A stretch of DNA of 64,000 bases, from positions 1 through 64,000 of the forward strand of contig NC_008570.1 in the NCBI RefSeq assembly GCF_000014805.1, in the 5' to 3' direction. The notes under the pieces are model-generated. The model saw nothing but the letters and a program-made list of their open reading frames with translations. It searched no databases and was not told the origin of the DNA. This stretch comes from Aeromonas hydrophila subsp. hydrophila ATCC 7966. GTDB lineage: Bacteria; Pseudomonadota; Gammaproteobacteria; Enterobacterales; Aeromonadaceae. The position numbers were made by a program, and so were the translations under genes. This document shows positions 49,900 to 58,137 of the stretch, piece by piece. Each line of letters begins with the position of its first letter. The stretch's first letter is position 1.

Positions 49900-49943
49900 T
49901 GTGCAAGGGGCTTGGCGTCTGCGCTGGCAGGGAAAGGCTGGCA

Positions 49944-49969
49944 TAAAAAAACCGGCGCAGAGCGCCGGT
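49944..49969 (-). terminator. Rho-independent terminator downstream of the EamA-small protein pair
   Basis: ACCGGCGC-AGA-GCGCCGGT (49951-49969) is followed on the minus strand by seven T residues. It lies 85 bases after the small membrane-protein stop and ends that transcript. Confidence 0.88.
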
Positions 49970-50053
49970 AGAAGGGACAAATCGGAGGTTTTTTTGAAAA
50001 ACGGTCCCAAAAACAGGAGAGATACACTCTCGTCACACATTCAGAAACGGATG

Positions 50054-50215
50054 TCAGGCACTCAGCGCATAGCTCAGCATGGCTTGCAGCTTGCTGTCGA
50101 AGAGCCAGGGCAGCAGCACCATCAGCAGCCCGAGCAGACCCATCAGCCGCTGGCGATACTGCCAGCCGGCGATCACCACCAGGCCGCCGCAGAGCGTGGT
50201 CAGGATGCCTGACAT
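50054..50215 (-). CDS. Small membrane protein overlapping the EamA gene
   Basis: A 53-residue product (MSGILTTLCGGLVVIAGWQY...GLLGLLMVLLPWLFDSKLQAML) with two hydrophobic helices around a basic turn (QYRQRLMG). It starts inside the end of the EamA gene (overlap 16 bases) with GGGAGG seven bases before its ATG, a strong ribosome site. Coupled translation is likely. It may be an accessory subunit; I recognise no family. Confidence 0.65.
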   Translation of the reverse strand: MSGILTTLCGGLVVIAGWQYRQRLMGLLGLLMVLLPWLFDSKLQAMLSYALSA

Positions 50216-51099
50216 AGGGCAGCCTCCCGCTGGACGCGGCGCTGCTGGGCCCACTGGTTGAGGGCGACAGAACCCAGGATCAGGGCCAGTGCCACGCCGG
50301 TGGTGGACTGGATCTTTTCGCCGAGGAACAGGGCACCCAGCATGACGCCGAACAGCGGCACCAGGTAGTTGCTGAAGGAGGCGAAGGTCGGGCCCGCCTT
50401 CTGGATCAGCGCCATGTAGAGGAAGTAGACCAGACCGGTACAGAACACCCCGAGCACCGCGACGGCGCCGATGGCATGCTGGCTCGGCATGGTGAGCGCG
50501 CTCAGATCGGTGACGAACGGCGCGGCCAGCAGCAGCTGGATGGCCGAAGAGATCAGGATGTTGCGTGCCACGACCACCGGGTGGTCCTTGGCGAAGCGCT
50601 TGATCATCAGCAGGCCGATGGCGAAGCAGCTGGCCCCGAACAGGATGGCCATGGCGCCGAGCAGGCCGGCATTCATGCCGCTGGTCAGTTTCGGCCAGAA
50701 CAGCACCAGCACGCCGACGAAGCCGATGACCACGGAGACGAGACCGCCCTTGGTGATTTTTTCACCGGAAACCAACAAGGGTGCCATCAGGATGGTGACA
50801 AACGGGATACAACCCATTACCACGGCGGCGATGGCGCTATCCACATACTGTTGACCCCAGGCCACCATGATGAAGGGCAGGGTGGCATCGAGCAGGGCGA
50901 TCAGCATATAGGTACGCCACGGGGTGTGTTCGCTCTTGAGACGCATGAACAGGCAGAGCAGACCCAGGGTCAGGCTGCCACACAAGGCGCGACCCGCTGC
51001 CACCATGATGGGGGGCAATTCGGTCACGGCCTGATGCATGAAAATGAACTGGGAGCCCCACAACAGGCCAATCGCCAGCAACAACAGATAGCTACGCAT
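50200..51099 (-). CDS. EamA/DMT-family permease (RhaT-like)
   Basis: A 299-residue ten-helix transporter (MRSYLLLLAIGLLWGSQFIFMHQAV, two EamA halves, SFSNYLVPLFGVMLGALFLGEKI as the typical second-half motif). It is divergent from a LysR regulator (91 bases), which probably controls it, and overlaps a small membrane protein gene at its 3' end. ATG 51099 has GGAG upstream. Substrate unknown. Confidence 0.87.
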   Translation of the reverse strand: MRSYLLLLAIGLLWGSQFIFMHQAVTELPPIMVAAGRALCGSLTLGLLCLFMRLKSEHTPWRTYMLIALLDATLPFIMVAWGQQYVDSAIAAVVMGCIPFVTILMAPLLVSGEKITKGGLVSVVIGFVGVLVLFWPKLTSGMNAGLLGAMAILFGASCFAIGLLMIKRFAKDHPVVVARNILISSAIQLLLAAPFVTDLSALTMPSQHAIGAVAVLGVFCTGLVYFLYMALIQKAGPTFASFSNYLVPLFGVMLGALFLGEKIQSTTGVALALILGSVALNQWAQQRRVQREAALCQAS

Positions 51100-51190
51100 T
51101 TTAATCTCCGATGTAATTCGCCTGCGCATTCTATGCAATCTGCTACTATGCCAAAAATGAATTGTCGTCATCCAACCATGGCCAATATCG

Positions 51191-52165
51191 ATGGAACTGC
51201 CCCTTTCCCGCCTCGACCTCAACCTGCTCACCGTGTTCGACATGCTGATGCAGGAGCGCAACGTCACCCGTGCTGCCGAGCGGCTACATCTCTCCCAGTC
51301 CACCGTCAGTCATGCGCTGGGGCGGCTGCGAACGGCGCTGGACGACCCTCTGTTCGTGATGAGCCGGCGCGAGATGATGCCGACCGAGCGCGCCAAGGCG
51401 CTGGCCGGCCCGGTGCGCCAGGCGCTGGCCATGCTGGAGCAGGGGTTGCGGCAGGCCAAGGGGTTCGACCCCGCCAGTGCGCGGCGGATCTTTCGCATCG
51501 CCACTCCGGGCTCGGTGGAACACGGTCTGGTGCCGGCGCTGGTGGAGCGGCTGCACCGGCATGCCCCGCACTGCCGGCTGGAGGTGTGCGAGCTGGCGGA
51601 CAGCGACTACGAGCGGGAGCTGGAGAAGGGGGAGCTGGATCTGGTGATCGGCTTCGCCGATGCCAATCACCTCTCGCCCCGGCTGTGGCGCGAACCCTGG
51701 TTCAACAACCCGCTGGTCTGTCTGTCTCCCCTTGGCAGCGAACTGCCTGACGTGCTGGGGCCGGACGATCTGGTCAGCCGGCCCCACATCCACACCTCCA
51801 GCTGGGGCCACAGTCAGGCCATGGTGGATCTCTGGCTGGCCCGCTTCGGGGTGGAGCGTGAACTGGGTGTCCGATTACCGAGCTTTATGGCGGTGCCTCC
51901 GCTGATGGCCACCGGTCGCTATCTGGTGGTGGTGCCCGAGATGATCGGGCGCCACTTCTGCCGCTACTACCCGCTGCGGCTGCACCAGCTGGACCCCGAC
52001 ATCCCCATCGTCTATTTGATGGCGGGCCACCCGCTCACCGCCCATGACGAGGCGATCGGCTGGTTCAAGGGGTTGTTGCACCGGCTGGCGTTCGAGCGCT
52101 ACGGCGCGGATGCGCTCGGCAGCCCGGCGCAGCGCGGGGCGGATCAGTTCAATCCGGCGAAGTAG
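51191..52165 (+). CDS. LysR-family transcriptional regulator
   Basis: A 324-residue LTTR. The HTH is [45 protein letters not shown]; the effector domain follows, with the characteristic [10 protein letters not shown] and a [22 protein letters not shown] pattern of NodD/NahR-type LTTRs. It is divergent from the EamA gene, its likely target. The 3' end overlaps the convergent trpS by 22 bases. Confidence 0.9.
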   Translation: MELPLSRLDLNLLTVFDMLMQERNVTRAAERLHLSQSTVSHALGRLRTALDDPLFVMSRREMMPTERAKALAGPVRQALAMLEQGLRQAKGFDPASARRIFRIATPGSVEHGLVPALVERLHRHAPHCRLEVCELADSDYERELEKGELDLVIGFADANHLSPRLWREPWFNNPLVCLSPLGSELPDVLGPDDLVSRPHIHTSSWGHSQAMVDLWLARFGVERELGVRLPSFMAVPPLMATGRYLVVVPEMIGRHFCRYYPLRLHQLDPDIPIVYLMAGHPLTAHDEAIGWFKGLLHRLAFERYGADALGSPAQRGADQFNPAK

Positions 52166-53157
52166 TCGAGCCCCATCGCCCCCTTCACCTCGGCCAGCAC
52201 CTCGTCGGTCAGGGCGCGCGCCTGCTCGGTGCCCTGCTGCAACAGGCGCAGCAGCTGGTGCTTGTCGGCGATGGCCGCCTCGCGCCGTTCCCGCATCGGG
52301 GCGAGCAGGGTCTGCAGGCAGTCGTTCAGCACCTGCTTGCAGCGCATGTCGCCCAGCCCGCCGCGCTGGTAGTGGGCCTTCATCTCGGCCACCAGCGCCT
52401 TGTCGGGGTGGAAGGCATCCAGATAGGCGAACACCGTATTACCCTCCACCTGACCCGGATCGCTCACCTTGAGGTGGTTGGGGTCGGTGTACATGGCGAA
52501 CACCGCCTGCTTGATCTCCTCCGCCGACATGCCGAGCTCTATGGTGTTGCCGAGGGACTTGGACATCTTGGCCTTGCCGTCGATGCCTGGCAGGCGGCCG
52601 GTGTCGCTCAGGATGGGCTGGCACTCGGTCAGCACCTCTTTGCCAACCAGGGTGTTGAAGCGGCGCACTATCTCGTTGGTCTGCTCCAGCATCGGCAGCT
52701 GATCCTCACCCACCGGCACATGGGTGGCACGAAAGGCGGTGATGTCGGCGGCCTGGCTGACCGGATAGATCAGGAAGCCAGCGGGCAGGCTGCGCTCGAA
52801 CCCTTTCTGCTGGATCTCCGCCTTGACGGTGGGGTTGCGCTCCAGCCGGGCGACGCTGACCAGGTTGAGGTAATAGGTCGTCAGCTCGGCGAGGGCGGGC
52901 AGGGCGCTCTGCAGGCAGAAGGTGGTCTTGGTCGGGTCGAGGCCGGCGGCCAAGTAGTCGGCCATCACCTCCAGCACGTGGTCGGTCACCTTGGCCGGGT
53001 TGTGGCCGTTGTCGGTCAGCGCCTGCAGATCGGCGATCATCACGAACTGGCGGTAATGGTGCTGGGCTTCGACGCGCTGGCGCAGCGAGCCGACATAGTG
53101 GCCGATGTGCAGTTTGCCGGTGGGACGGTCGCCAGTCAGGATAACGGGGTTGTGCAT
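52144..53157 (-). CDS. Tryptophanyl-tRNA synthetase, second (TrpRS2-like) type
   Basis: A 337-residue class I synthetase that charges tRNA-Trp. It has [11 protein letters not shown] (HIGH), PVGEDQ, and AKMSKSLGN (KMSKS). It is clearly unlike the usual gammaproteobacterial TrpS: the substrate-pocket DQHAIT is DLQALT here, so the conserved His (43 in the Geobacillus enzyme) is Gln45. It is closer to auxiliary TrpRS enzymes. A housekeeping trpS presumably exists elsewhere; none is in the window. The start ATG 53157 follows GGAGAG. Confidence 0.85.
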   Translation of the reverse strand: MHNPVILTGDRPTGKLHIGHYVGSLRQRVEAQHHYRQFVMIADLQALTDNGHNPAKVTDHVLEVMADYLAAGLDPTKTTFCLQSALPALAELTTYYLNLVSVARLERNPTVKAEIQQKGFERSLPAGFLIYPVSQAADITAFRATHVPVGEDQLPMLEQTNEIVRRFNTLVGKEVLTECQPILSDTGRLPGIDGKAKMSKSLGNTIELGMSAEEIKQAVFAMYTDPNHLKVSDPGQVEGNTVFAYLDAFHPDKALVAEMKAHYQRGGLGDMRCKQVLNDCLQTLLAPMRERREAAIADKHQLLRLLQQGTEQARALTDEVLAEVKGAMGLDYFAGLN

Positions 53158-53200
53158 GTCACTCTCTCCAGTTGGGTGAGCCGGGAGGCGACAAAGGGAT

Positions 53201-53238
53201 GAAAACAATGACCGCCTCTCGGCGGTCACGGTGTTTTC
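53201..53238 (-). promoter_or_regulatory. Hairpin in the trpS leader
   Basis: TGACCGCC-TCTC-GGCGGTCA (53209-53228), framed by GAAAACA and TGTTTTC, reads on the minus strand as a GC stem followed by TTGTTTTC, about 50-70 bases before the ATG. It looks like an attenuator-type terminator, but no Trp-rich leader peptide or T-box was found. Confidence 0.5.
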
Positions 53239-53348
53239 TTTGGGGAATTTTACATAGAAAAGCAGTGCCGCCTGTTTAAGAGCAGCACCACCAGTAGTTG
53301 TGATTGAATGAGGTCATATTCATGGAAAATCAAACTACGCCTGTTTGA

Positions 53349-53783
53349 TCACTTCTGCAAGGGGACGACCAGCAGATCGCAGGGCACGGTATTCATCAGC
53401 TGGCGTGCGCTCGAGGTGAGCAGACTCCAGAAGCTCTGGCGATGGCCGCACACCAGCAGATCGATCTGGTAATCCCTGACCGCCTGGTTGACCCGCTCGC
53501 TCAAATCACCACAGATCACCAGCTTCTTCTCGATGGGGTAGTCCACCGAGGCCAGGAAGGCTTCCAGCTTTTCTTTCGCTTCGGCGATCACCTGATCCTG
53601 CACGTTGTCGATGTCGATATCGATCATCTCGGTGTAGAGATCCTTGAGGTCCACATCGACATGGATCACCGACAGCTTGGCGCCGTTGGAGCGGGCCCGG
53701 TCGACCGCCTTCTCGATCACCTTGCGGTTGTCTTCCGACAGGTCGATCGCGGCCAGTATGTGTTTGTAATAGGTTCCATTCAT
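53349..53783 (-). CDS. uspA: Universal stress protein UspA
   Basis: A 144-residue UspA-family protein induced in stasis and stress. YKHILAAIDLSEDNRKVIEKAVDRA, LSVIHVDVDLKDLYTEMIDIDI and VCGHRQSFWSLLTSSARQLMNTVPCDLLVVPL follow E. coli UspA closely, including the ATP-free UspA type end. ATG 53783 has GAGGAG upstream. It is divergent from an apparently gene-poor region. Confidence 0.93.
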   Translation of the reverse strand: MNGTYYKHILAAIDLSEDNRKVIEKAVDRARSNGAKLSVIHVDVDLKDLYTEMIDIDIDNVQDQVIAEAKEKLEAFLASVDYPIEKKLVICGDLSERVNQAVRDYQIDLLVCGHRQSFWSLLTSSARQLMNTVPCDLLVVPLQK

Positions 53784-54249
53784 GGGAGTTCTCCTCACTG
53801 ATCCTGAGTCCACTATACCAATGTCTGCTGAAACTAAAATGATGTCCCCGGCACAGTTTTGGGATTTAAACGAGTTTCTTATGGAGCTTGTCGCCGACGA
53901 CAGCTAATAAACTGGCTATAAATCGAACAGGAGTTTGAAGCAGGTCACACCCGCCGGCTTGCCCGCGGCCGGTGACAGGCATAGGATGTGCCCGTGCTTC
54001 GCAATGAACACAAAACAACAAAAAGCATCTGAATACCGCTTTGGGGAGCCTCGCGCTCCCTTTTGTTTTTCTGCCGCCTTCTCGCCGATATTCCGCCCGA
54101 CATCAAGGTAATCCCGTCTCGCTTGGTTATGCTGTAGCCAGTTCCATTGGCAGACCGTCGCCGGCCAGTTAACACCGGATCCCGGTTGGATGCGGGTCGG
54201 TCTGCGACTGTCATTTCGCGTATCGTATTGATTCCTTGGAGACTCCTTG
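53784..54249. other. Gene-poor uspA/fabV gap with candidate sRNA and terminator
   Basis: No recognised gene in 466 bases. A 28-codon frame (53821-53907, MSAETKMMSPAQFWDLNEFL...) has no ribosome site. A structured stretch from about 53945 with GTCAC...GCCGGTGAC ends at a + strand terminator, GGGAGC/GCTCCC (54044-54060) plus TTTTGTTTTT (54061-54070). fabV's promoter should lie after it. Confidence 0.5.
53925..54070 (+). ncRNA. Candidate small RNA upstream of fabV
   Basis: An orphan + strand terminator (54044-54070) with no upstream + strand gene, preceded by an unpaired A/C-rich tract (AACACAAAACAACAAAAAG at 54007-54025) and a stem GTCAC/GCCGG, is the layout of an Hfq-type sRNA. The 5' end is a guess; no homologue is recognised. 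Confidence 0.3.
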
Positions 54250-55437
54250 ATGATCATTCACCCACAGATCCAGGGCTGCGTCGCCCGCAACTGTCACCCC
54301 ATCGGCTGCCGCGCCGCCGTGTTGCAACAGATTGCCAGCGTCAGGGCGGCGGGCTCCTTCAACGGGCCGAAACGGGTGCTGGTGCTGGGCGCTTCGTCCG
54401 GCTTCGGGCTGGCGTCGCGCATTGCCCTGACCTTCGGAGCCGGGGCCGACACCGTCGGCGTGTCGTTCGAGCGGGGCCCTTCTGACAAGGGGCCGGGCAG
54501 CGCCGGTTGGTACAACAACATCTGGTTTCGCAAGGAGGCGGAGCAGACCGGCCGCATTGCCATCAATCTGATCGGGGATGCCTTCTCCATCGGGATGCGC
54601 CAGCAGGCCATCGACACTATCCGCCAGCAGCTGGGGCAGGTGGATCTGGTGATCTACTCGCTGGCGAGCGGCATCCGGGTGTTGCCTGACGGCACGCAAG
54701 TGCGCTCCGTGCTCAAGACCACCAGCCAGCCATTCAGCGGCTGGGGGCTGGATCTGGAACACGACACCCTGGTGCAGCAGTCTCTGGATCCGGCCACCCC
54801 GGAGGAGATCCGCGACACCGTCAGCGTGATGGGCGGCGAGGATTGGCAGCTCTGGCTGCAGGCGTTGCAGCAGGCGGATTGCCTCGCGCCCGGCGCCCAG
54901 ACCGTGGCCTACTCCTATATCGGCCCCGAATCGACCTACCCCCTCTATCGGGACGGCACCATCGGTTATGCCAAGGAGCATCTGCACGCCACCGCCGAGA
55001 CCATCAACCTGCAGCTGGCGGAGCTTGGCGGCCATGCCTGGGTGTCGGTCTGCAAGGCGCTGGTGACCAAGGCGAGCGCCTATATTCCGGTGCTGCCGGT
55101 CTATCTGGGCCTGCTGATGGGGGTGATGAAGGAGCGCGGCGTGCACGAAGGCTGCATCGAGCAGATGCAGCGGCTGTTCGCCACCAAGATGTACGGCCCG
55201 CAAGGGGTGGTGGCCGACGGCAACCGGCTGATCCGGATGGATGACCACGAACTGGACCCGGCCATTCAGGCCGCCGTCTCGGCGCTCTGGTCCAAGGTGA
55301 CGCCGGACAACTTCCACGCGCTGGGGGACTTTGCCGGGTTGCGCCAGGACTTCATGCAGCTCAACGGCTTCGAGCTGCCGGGCGTCGACTACGGCGCGCC
55401 GGTGGATCTGGCCTCGCTGACCGAGCTGCTGCCCTGA
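54250..55437 (+). CDS. fabV: Enoyl-[acyl-carrier-protein] reductase FabV
   Basis: A 395-residue NADH-dependent trans-2-enoyl-ACP reductase of the FabV type, completing each cycle of fatty-acid elongation. It has the NAD-binding KRVLVLGASSGFGLASRIALTFGAGADTVGVSFERG, the Tyr-x8-Lys pair in YRDGTIGYAK, and the family terminal region. FabV enzymes are poorly inhibited by triclosan. ATG 54250 is used; TTG 54247 adds one residue. Confidence 0.96.
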   Translation: MIIHPQIQGCVARNCHPIGCRAAVLQQIASVRAAGSFNGPKRVLVLGASSGFGLASRIALTFGAGADTVGVSFERGPSDKGPGSAGWYNNIWFRKEAEQTGRIAINLIGDAFSIGMRQQAIDTIRQQLGQVDLVIYSLASGIRVLPDGTQVRSVLKTTSQPFSGWGLDLEHDTLVQQSLDPATPEEIRDTVSVMGGEDWQLWLQALQQADCLAPGAQTVAYSYIGPESTYPLYRDGTIGYAKEHLHATAETINLQLAELGGHAWVSVCKALVTKASAYIPVLPVYLGLLMGVMKERGVHEGCIEQMQRLFATKMYGPQGVVADGNRLIRMDDHELDPAIQAAVSALWSKVTPDNFHALGDFAGLRQDFMQLNGFELPGVDYGAPVDLASLTELLP

Positions 55438-55452
55438 GCCAGGGGGCTGAAG

Positions 55453-57255
55453 TCAGGCCACGCTGCTGGCCAGCGCCTCCGGCTGTTCCGGGTTGAGCGG
55501 CTCCGCGGCCAGAATGGTCTGGTTGCGGCCCTGGCGCTTGGCCTGATACATGGCCATGTCGGCCCGATGGATGAGCTGGCCCAACCCGTCATCGGCGGCC
55601 GAGCGGCCGGCTACCCCGATGCTGATGGTCATGCGGGGTTTGTCGATCTGGCCGATGCGCTGGCGCAGCTGCTCTGCCAGATACCAGCAATCCGCCGCCG
55701 GCAGCGGCACCGCTACCAGAAACTCCTCGCCGCCCCAGCGCCCGACCAGTTGCAGGTCGGGCGCCCAGGATCTCAGCTCCCGCGCCAGCCGCTGAATGGC
55801 CCTGTCTCCCGCCTGATGGCCGTGACGGTCGTTGATCTGCTTGAAGTGATCGATGTCGATGATCAGCAGGGTGAGCGGGCCCTCTTGCTGCCACTGGGTG
55901 GCCAGCCGTTCCAGCAGGGCGCGGCGATTGGGCAGCTCGGTCAGCTGATCGAAGGTGGCCAGCTTGTAGAGGTGGCGCGAGCTGCGGTGCAGCCGGTGGG
56001 TGGTGACGCCCAGCAGCAGCAGGGCACTGGCCAGCAGACCGACCAGCGCCAGCTGGTAGTGGCGGGCACTCTGCTGATGCAGCAGCTGCTGGCGCTTGTT
56101 CTCGTTCTCCTGTTGCAGCACCCGGTTGCTGGCCTCGCTGCGGGCCAGATCCATCTCGGCCTGGAAGGCGGAGGCATGCTGGCTCAGGGTCTGGTTGAAG
56201 TGCTGCTTGTAGTCGTTCACGTATTCATTGAGCGCCTGGTAGGCCTCGGGATAGCGCCCCTGATCCGCCAGCAGGCTGGCCTGCAAGGCCTTGCTGCCGG
56301 CACCGGCAGGCCCCTGGCTGGTCAGCAGTTGCAGCGCCAGCTGCTTCTCGCCGCTGCCCTGCAGTGCCCTGGCCCGGGTCTCCAGCAGACGCACCCCGGC
56401 TTCCGGGTAGCCCAGTTGCTGATAGAGCGCCTGTGCCTCGTCCAGTGCGCGCAGGGCGCCGGCCCAGTCGCGCTCGGCATTGAGCGCCATGGCCTGATAG
56501 CCGAGGATGATGGCACGGTAGTCCGGCGCCAGCGCCGGGTTGCTGAGCAGGTTGTCCAGCAGCCGTCTGGCCTGGGCGGGGCGATCGGTATCGATATAGA
56601 GCCGCGCCATGTTGGCCCGGATGATGGTCTGGCTGTTGGGCTCGTCCAGCTGCACCATGCGCTGCAGCGCCTCCAGGTAATAGCTTTCGGCCTCCCGCGC
56701 CAGATTGAGGTCGGCATAGAGGTTGCCGAGGGTCATCAGCAGGCGGGCGCACTGCAGACTGGCGAGGGTGGAGTCAGGTATCGTCTGCTTGAGGCGAAAG
56801 GCGGTCTTGAGCTCGGCGATCGCCGCACTGAGCTGCTGGGTGCGATAGAGCGCGAGCCCGTTGAGGGCGTGCCACTCCGAGGTCTGCTGCGGATGACCGG
56901 CGACGGCGGGTTTGAGCTGCTCCAGCAGGGTGAGCGCCTGATCCGGCGCTTCGGTATCCAGGGTGAGGGCGATCTGCTGCAAGCGGAAGTCGAGCAGACG
57001 CAGGGTCTCCTGCTGGGCACTGGCCAGCCCGCGGGCACGGGCGTTGTCGAGCAGGGCTTGCGGATAGCGCCCCAGCGCGGCCTGGGCCAGGGCTCTGGCG
57101 TAAAACTGCTCCATGTCCTGCTGCGGGTTGGCGTCGAGGCGTTGCAGATAGCCGACGGGATCGCGCGCCGCCTGCAGTTCAGCCTCTTTCAGCAAGGAGG
57201 GAGTGGCCTGCAGCTGGGTCATCCAGAGCAGCGCCAGTGCCATTATGAATCTCAT
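55453..57255 (-). CDS. TPR-containing diguanylate cyclase
   Basis: A 600-residue protein with a signal sequence (MRFIMALALLWMTQLQATP), a periplasmic array of TPR-like helices (about 50-370), a membrane helix near 400-420 (QLALVGLLASALLLLGV), and a cytoplasmic GGDEF domain with the intact GGEEF loop at 508-512 (GRWGGEEFLVAVPL) and FDQLTELPNRRALLERL. It should make c-di-GMP; no RxxD inhibitory site is seen. The signal is unknown. Confidence 0.87.
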   Translation of the reverse strand: MRFIMALALLWMTQLQATPSLLKEAELQAARDPVGYLQRLDANPQQDMEQFYARALAQAALGRYPQALLDNARARGLASAQQETLRLLDFRLQQIALTLDTEAPDQALTLLEQLKPAVAGHPQQTSEWHALNGLALYRTQQLSAAIAELKTAFRLKQTIPDSTLASLQCARLLMTLGNLYADLNLAREAESYYLEALQRMVQLDEPNSQTIIRANMARLYIDTDRPAQARRLLDNLLSNPALAPDYRAIILGYQAMALNAERDWAGALRALDEAQALYQQLGYPEAGVRLLETRARALQGSGEKQLALQLLTSQGPAGAGSKALQASLLADQGRYPEAYQALNEYVNDYKQHFNQTLSQHASAFQAEMDLARSEASNRVLQQENENKRQQLLHQQSARHYQLALVGLLASALLLLGVTTHRLHRSSRHLYKLATFDQLTELPNRRALLERLATQWQQEGPLTLLIIDIDHFKQINDRHGHQAGDRAIQRLARELRSWAPDLQLVGRWGGEEFLVAVPLPAADCWYLAEQLRQRIGQIDKPRMTISIGVAGRSAADDGLGQLIHRADMAMYQAKRQGRNQTILAAEPLNPEQPEALASSVA

Positions 57256-57452
57256 TGAATCCTTTCCCCGACCACTGGCGCCATCATAATGGCTGAATTC
57301 ACCTACACCATGTTTCTTTGCTTCTCTATAACCGTATGGGGGATAGGATGAGGCGAAAAGCTGTCACAACTGAGAGCTCTGGCAGCGGTATCTGGTTGCT
57401 TCATAACGAAACTGTGGCGACAATCGTGACCAAATCACAGTGGAGAATCATC

Positions 57453-57977
57453 ATGTTGGCCAAAGCCATGATCGAGAAGTTGAACGAGCAGATTAATCTT
57501 GAATTCTATTCCTCCAACCTCTACCTGCAGATGAGCGCCTGGTGCGAGGACAAGGGCTTCGAGGGGGCGGCCAACTTCCTGCGCCAGCACGCCGTCGAGG
57601 AGCGTCAGCACATGGAGCGCCTGTTCACCTACGTGAGCGAGACCGGTGCCATGCCGCTGCTGGGTGCCATCGATGCCCCTCCCCACGAGTTCAAGTCGCT
57701 GGGTGACATCTTCCGCACCACCCTCGAGCACGAATACCACATCACCAAGTGCATCAACGGCCTGGCCCACGTGGCGTTCACCACCCAGGACTACTCCACC
57801 TTCAACTTCCTGCAGTGGTACGTGGCCGAGCAGCATGAAGAGGAGAAGCTGTTCAAGAGTATCGTCGACCGTCTGTCGCTGGTGGGTGAAGACGGCAAGG
57901 GACTCTACTTCATCGACAAGGAGCTGGCCGAGCTGGCCAAGGGCGCCCCTGCCAGCATCATGGATGGCAACGCCTGA
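57453..57977 (+). CDS. ftnA: Non-heme ferritin
   Basis: A 174-residue iron-storage ferritin subunit. [40 protein letters not shown] carries the first ferroxidase helix; [13 protein letters not shown] and [12 protein letters not shown] hold the metal ligands. ATG 57453 follows TGGAG; the frame upstream to 57318 is not part of the family. A GC-rich terminator follows. Confidence 0.94.
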   Translation: MLAKAMIEKLNEQINLEFYSSNLYLQMSAWCEDKGFEGAANFLRQHAVEERQHMERLFTYVSETGAMPLLGAIDAPPHEFKSLGDIFRTTLEHEYHITKCINGLAHVAFTTQDYSTFNFLQWYVAEQHEEEKLFKSIVDRLSLVGEDGKGLYFIDKELAELAKGAPASIMDGNA

Positions 57978-58004
57978 TAGTCGTGGACACTTAGTGTTCA
58001 GCCA

Positions 58005-58117
58005 GTACAATGACGGCCCCTCTCAACAGGGGCCGTTTGCTATTGCGGCAGCCATGAAACCGCGGCGCTGGTTGCTGCCGGATACAATGACGGTCTTCGT
58101 ATAAAGGGGCCGTTTTT
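58005..58117 (+). repeat. 77-bp tandem duplication between ftnA and the flavoprotein
   Basis: TACAATGACGG at 58006 and 58083, and AGGGGCCGTTT at 58028 and 58105, are both repeated at exactly 77 bases. The first copy has a full terminator (CGGCCCCT/AGGGGCCG, 58014-58035); the second lost its left arm. The first left arm could pair with either right arm. A 16-codon frame (MKPRRWLLPD..., ATG 58054) links them. Confidence 0.7.
58014..58038 (+). terminator. Terminator after ftnA
   Basis: CGGCCCCT-CTCAAC-AGGGGCCG followed by TTTGCTATT lies 37 bases after the ftnA stop. The T tail is short. The flanking repeat offers an alternative right arm. Confidence 0.7.
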
Positions 58118-58137
58118 CTTTTGATGAGTGAGTGATG

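Noticed and set aside
53158..53348. A T-box or Trp leader peptide for trpS
   Set aside because: No Trp-rich peptide or T-box sequence was found; only a hairpin with a T-rich tail remains.
53821..53907. A 28-codon frame between uspA and fabV
   Set aside because: No ribosome site and no recognised similarity, so it was not listed as a gene.
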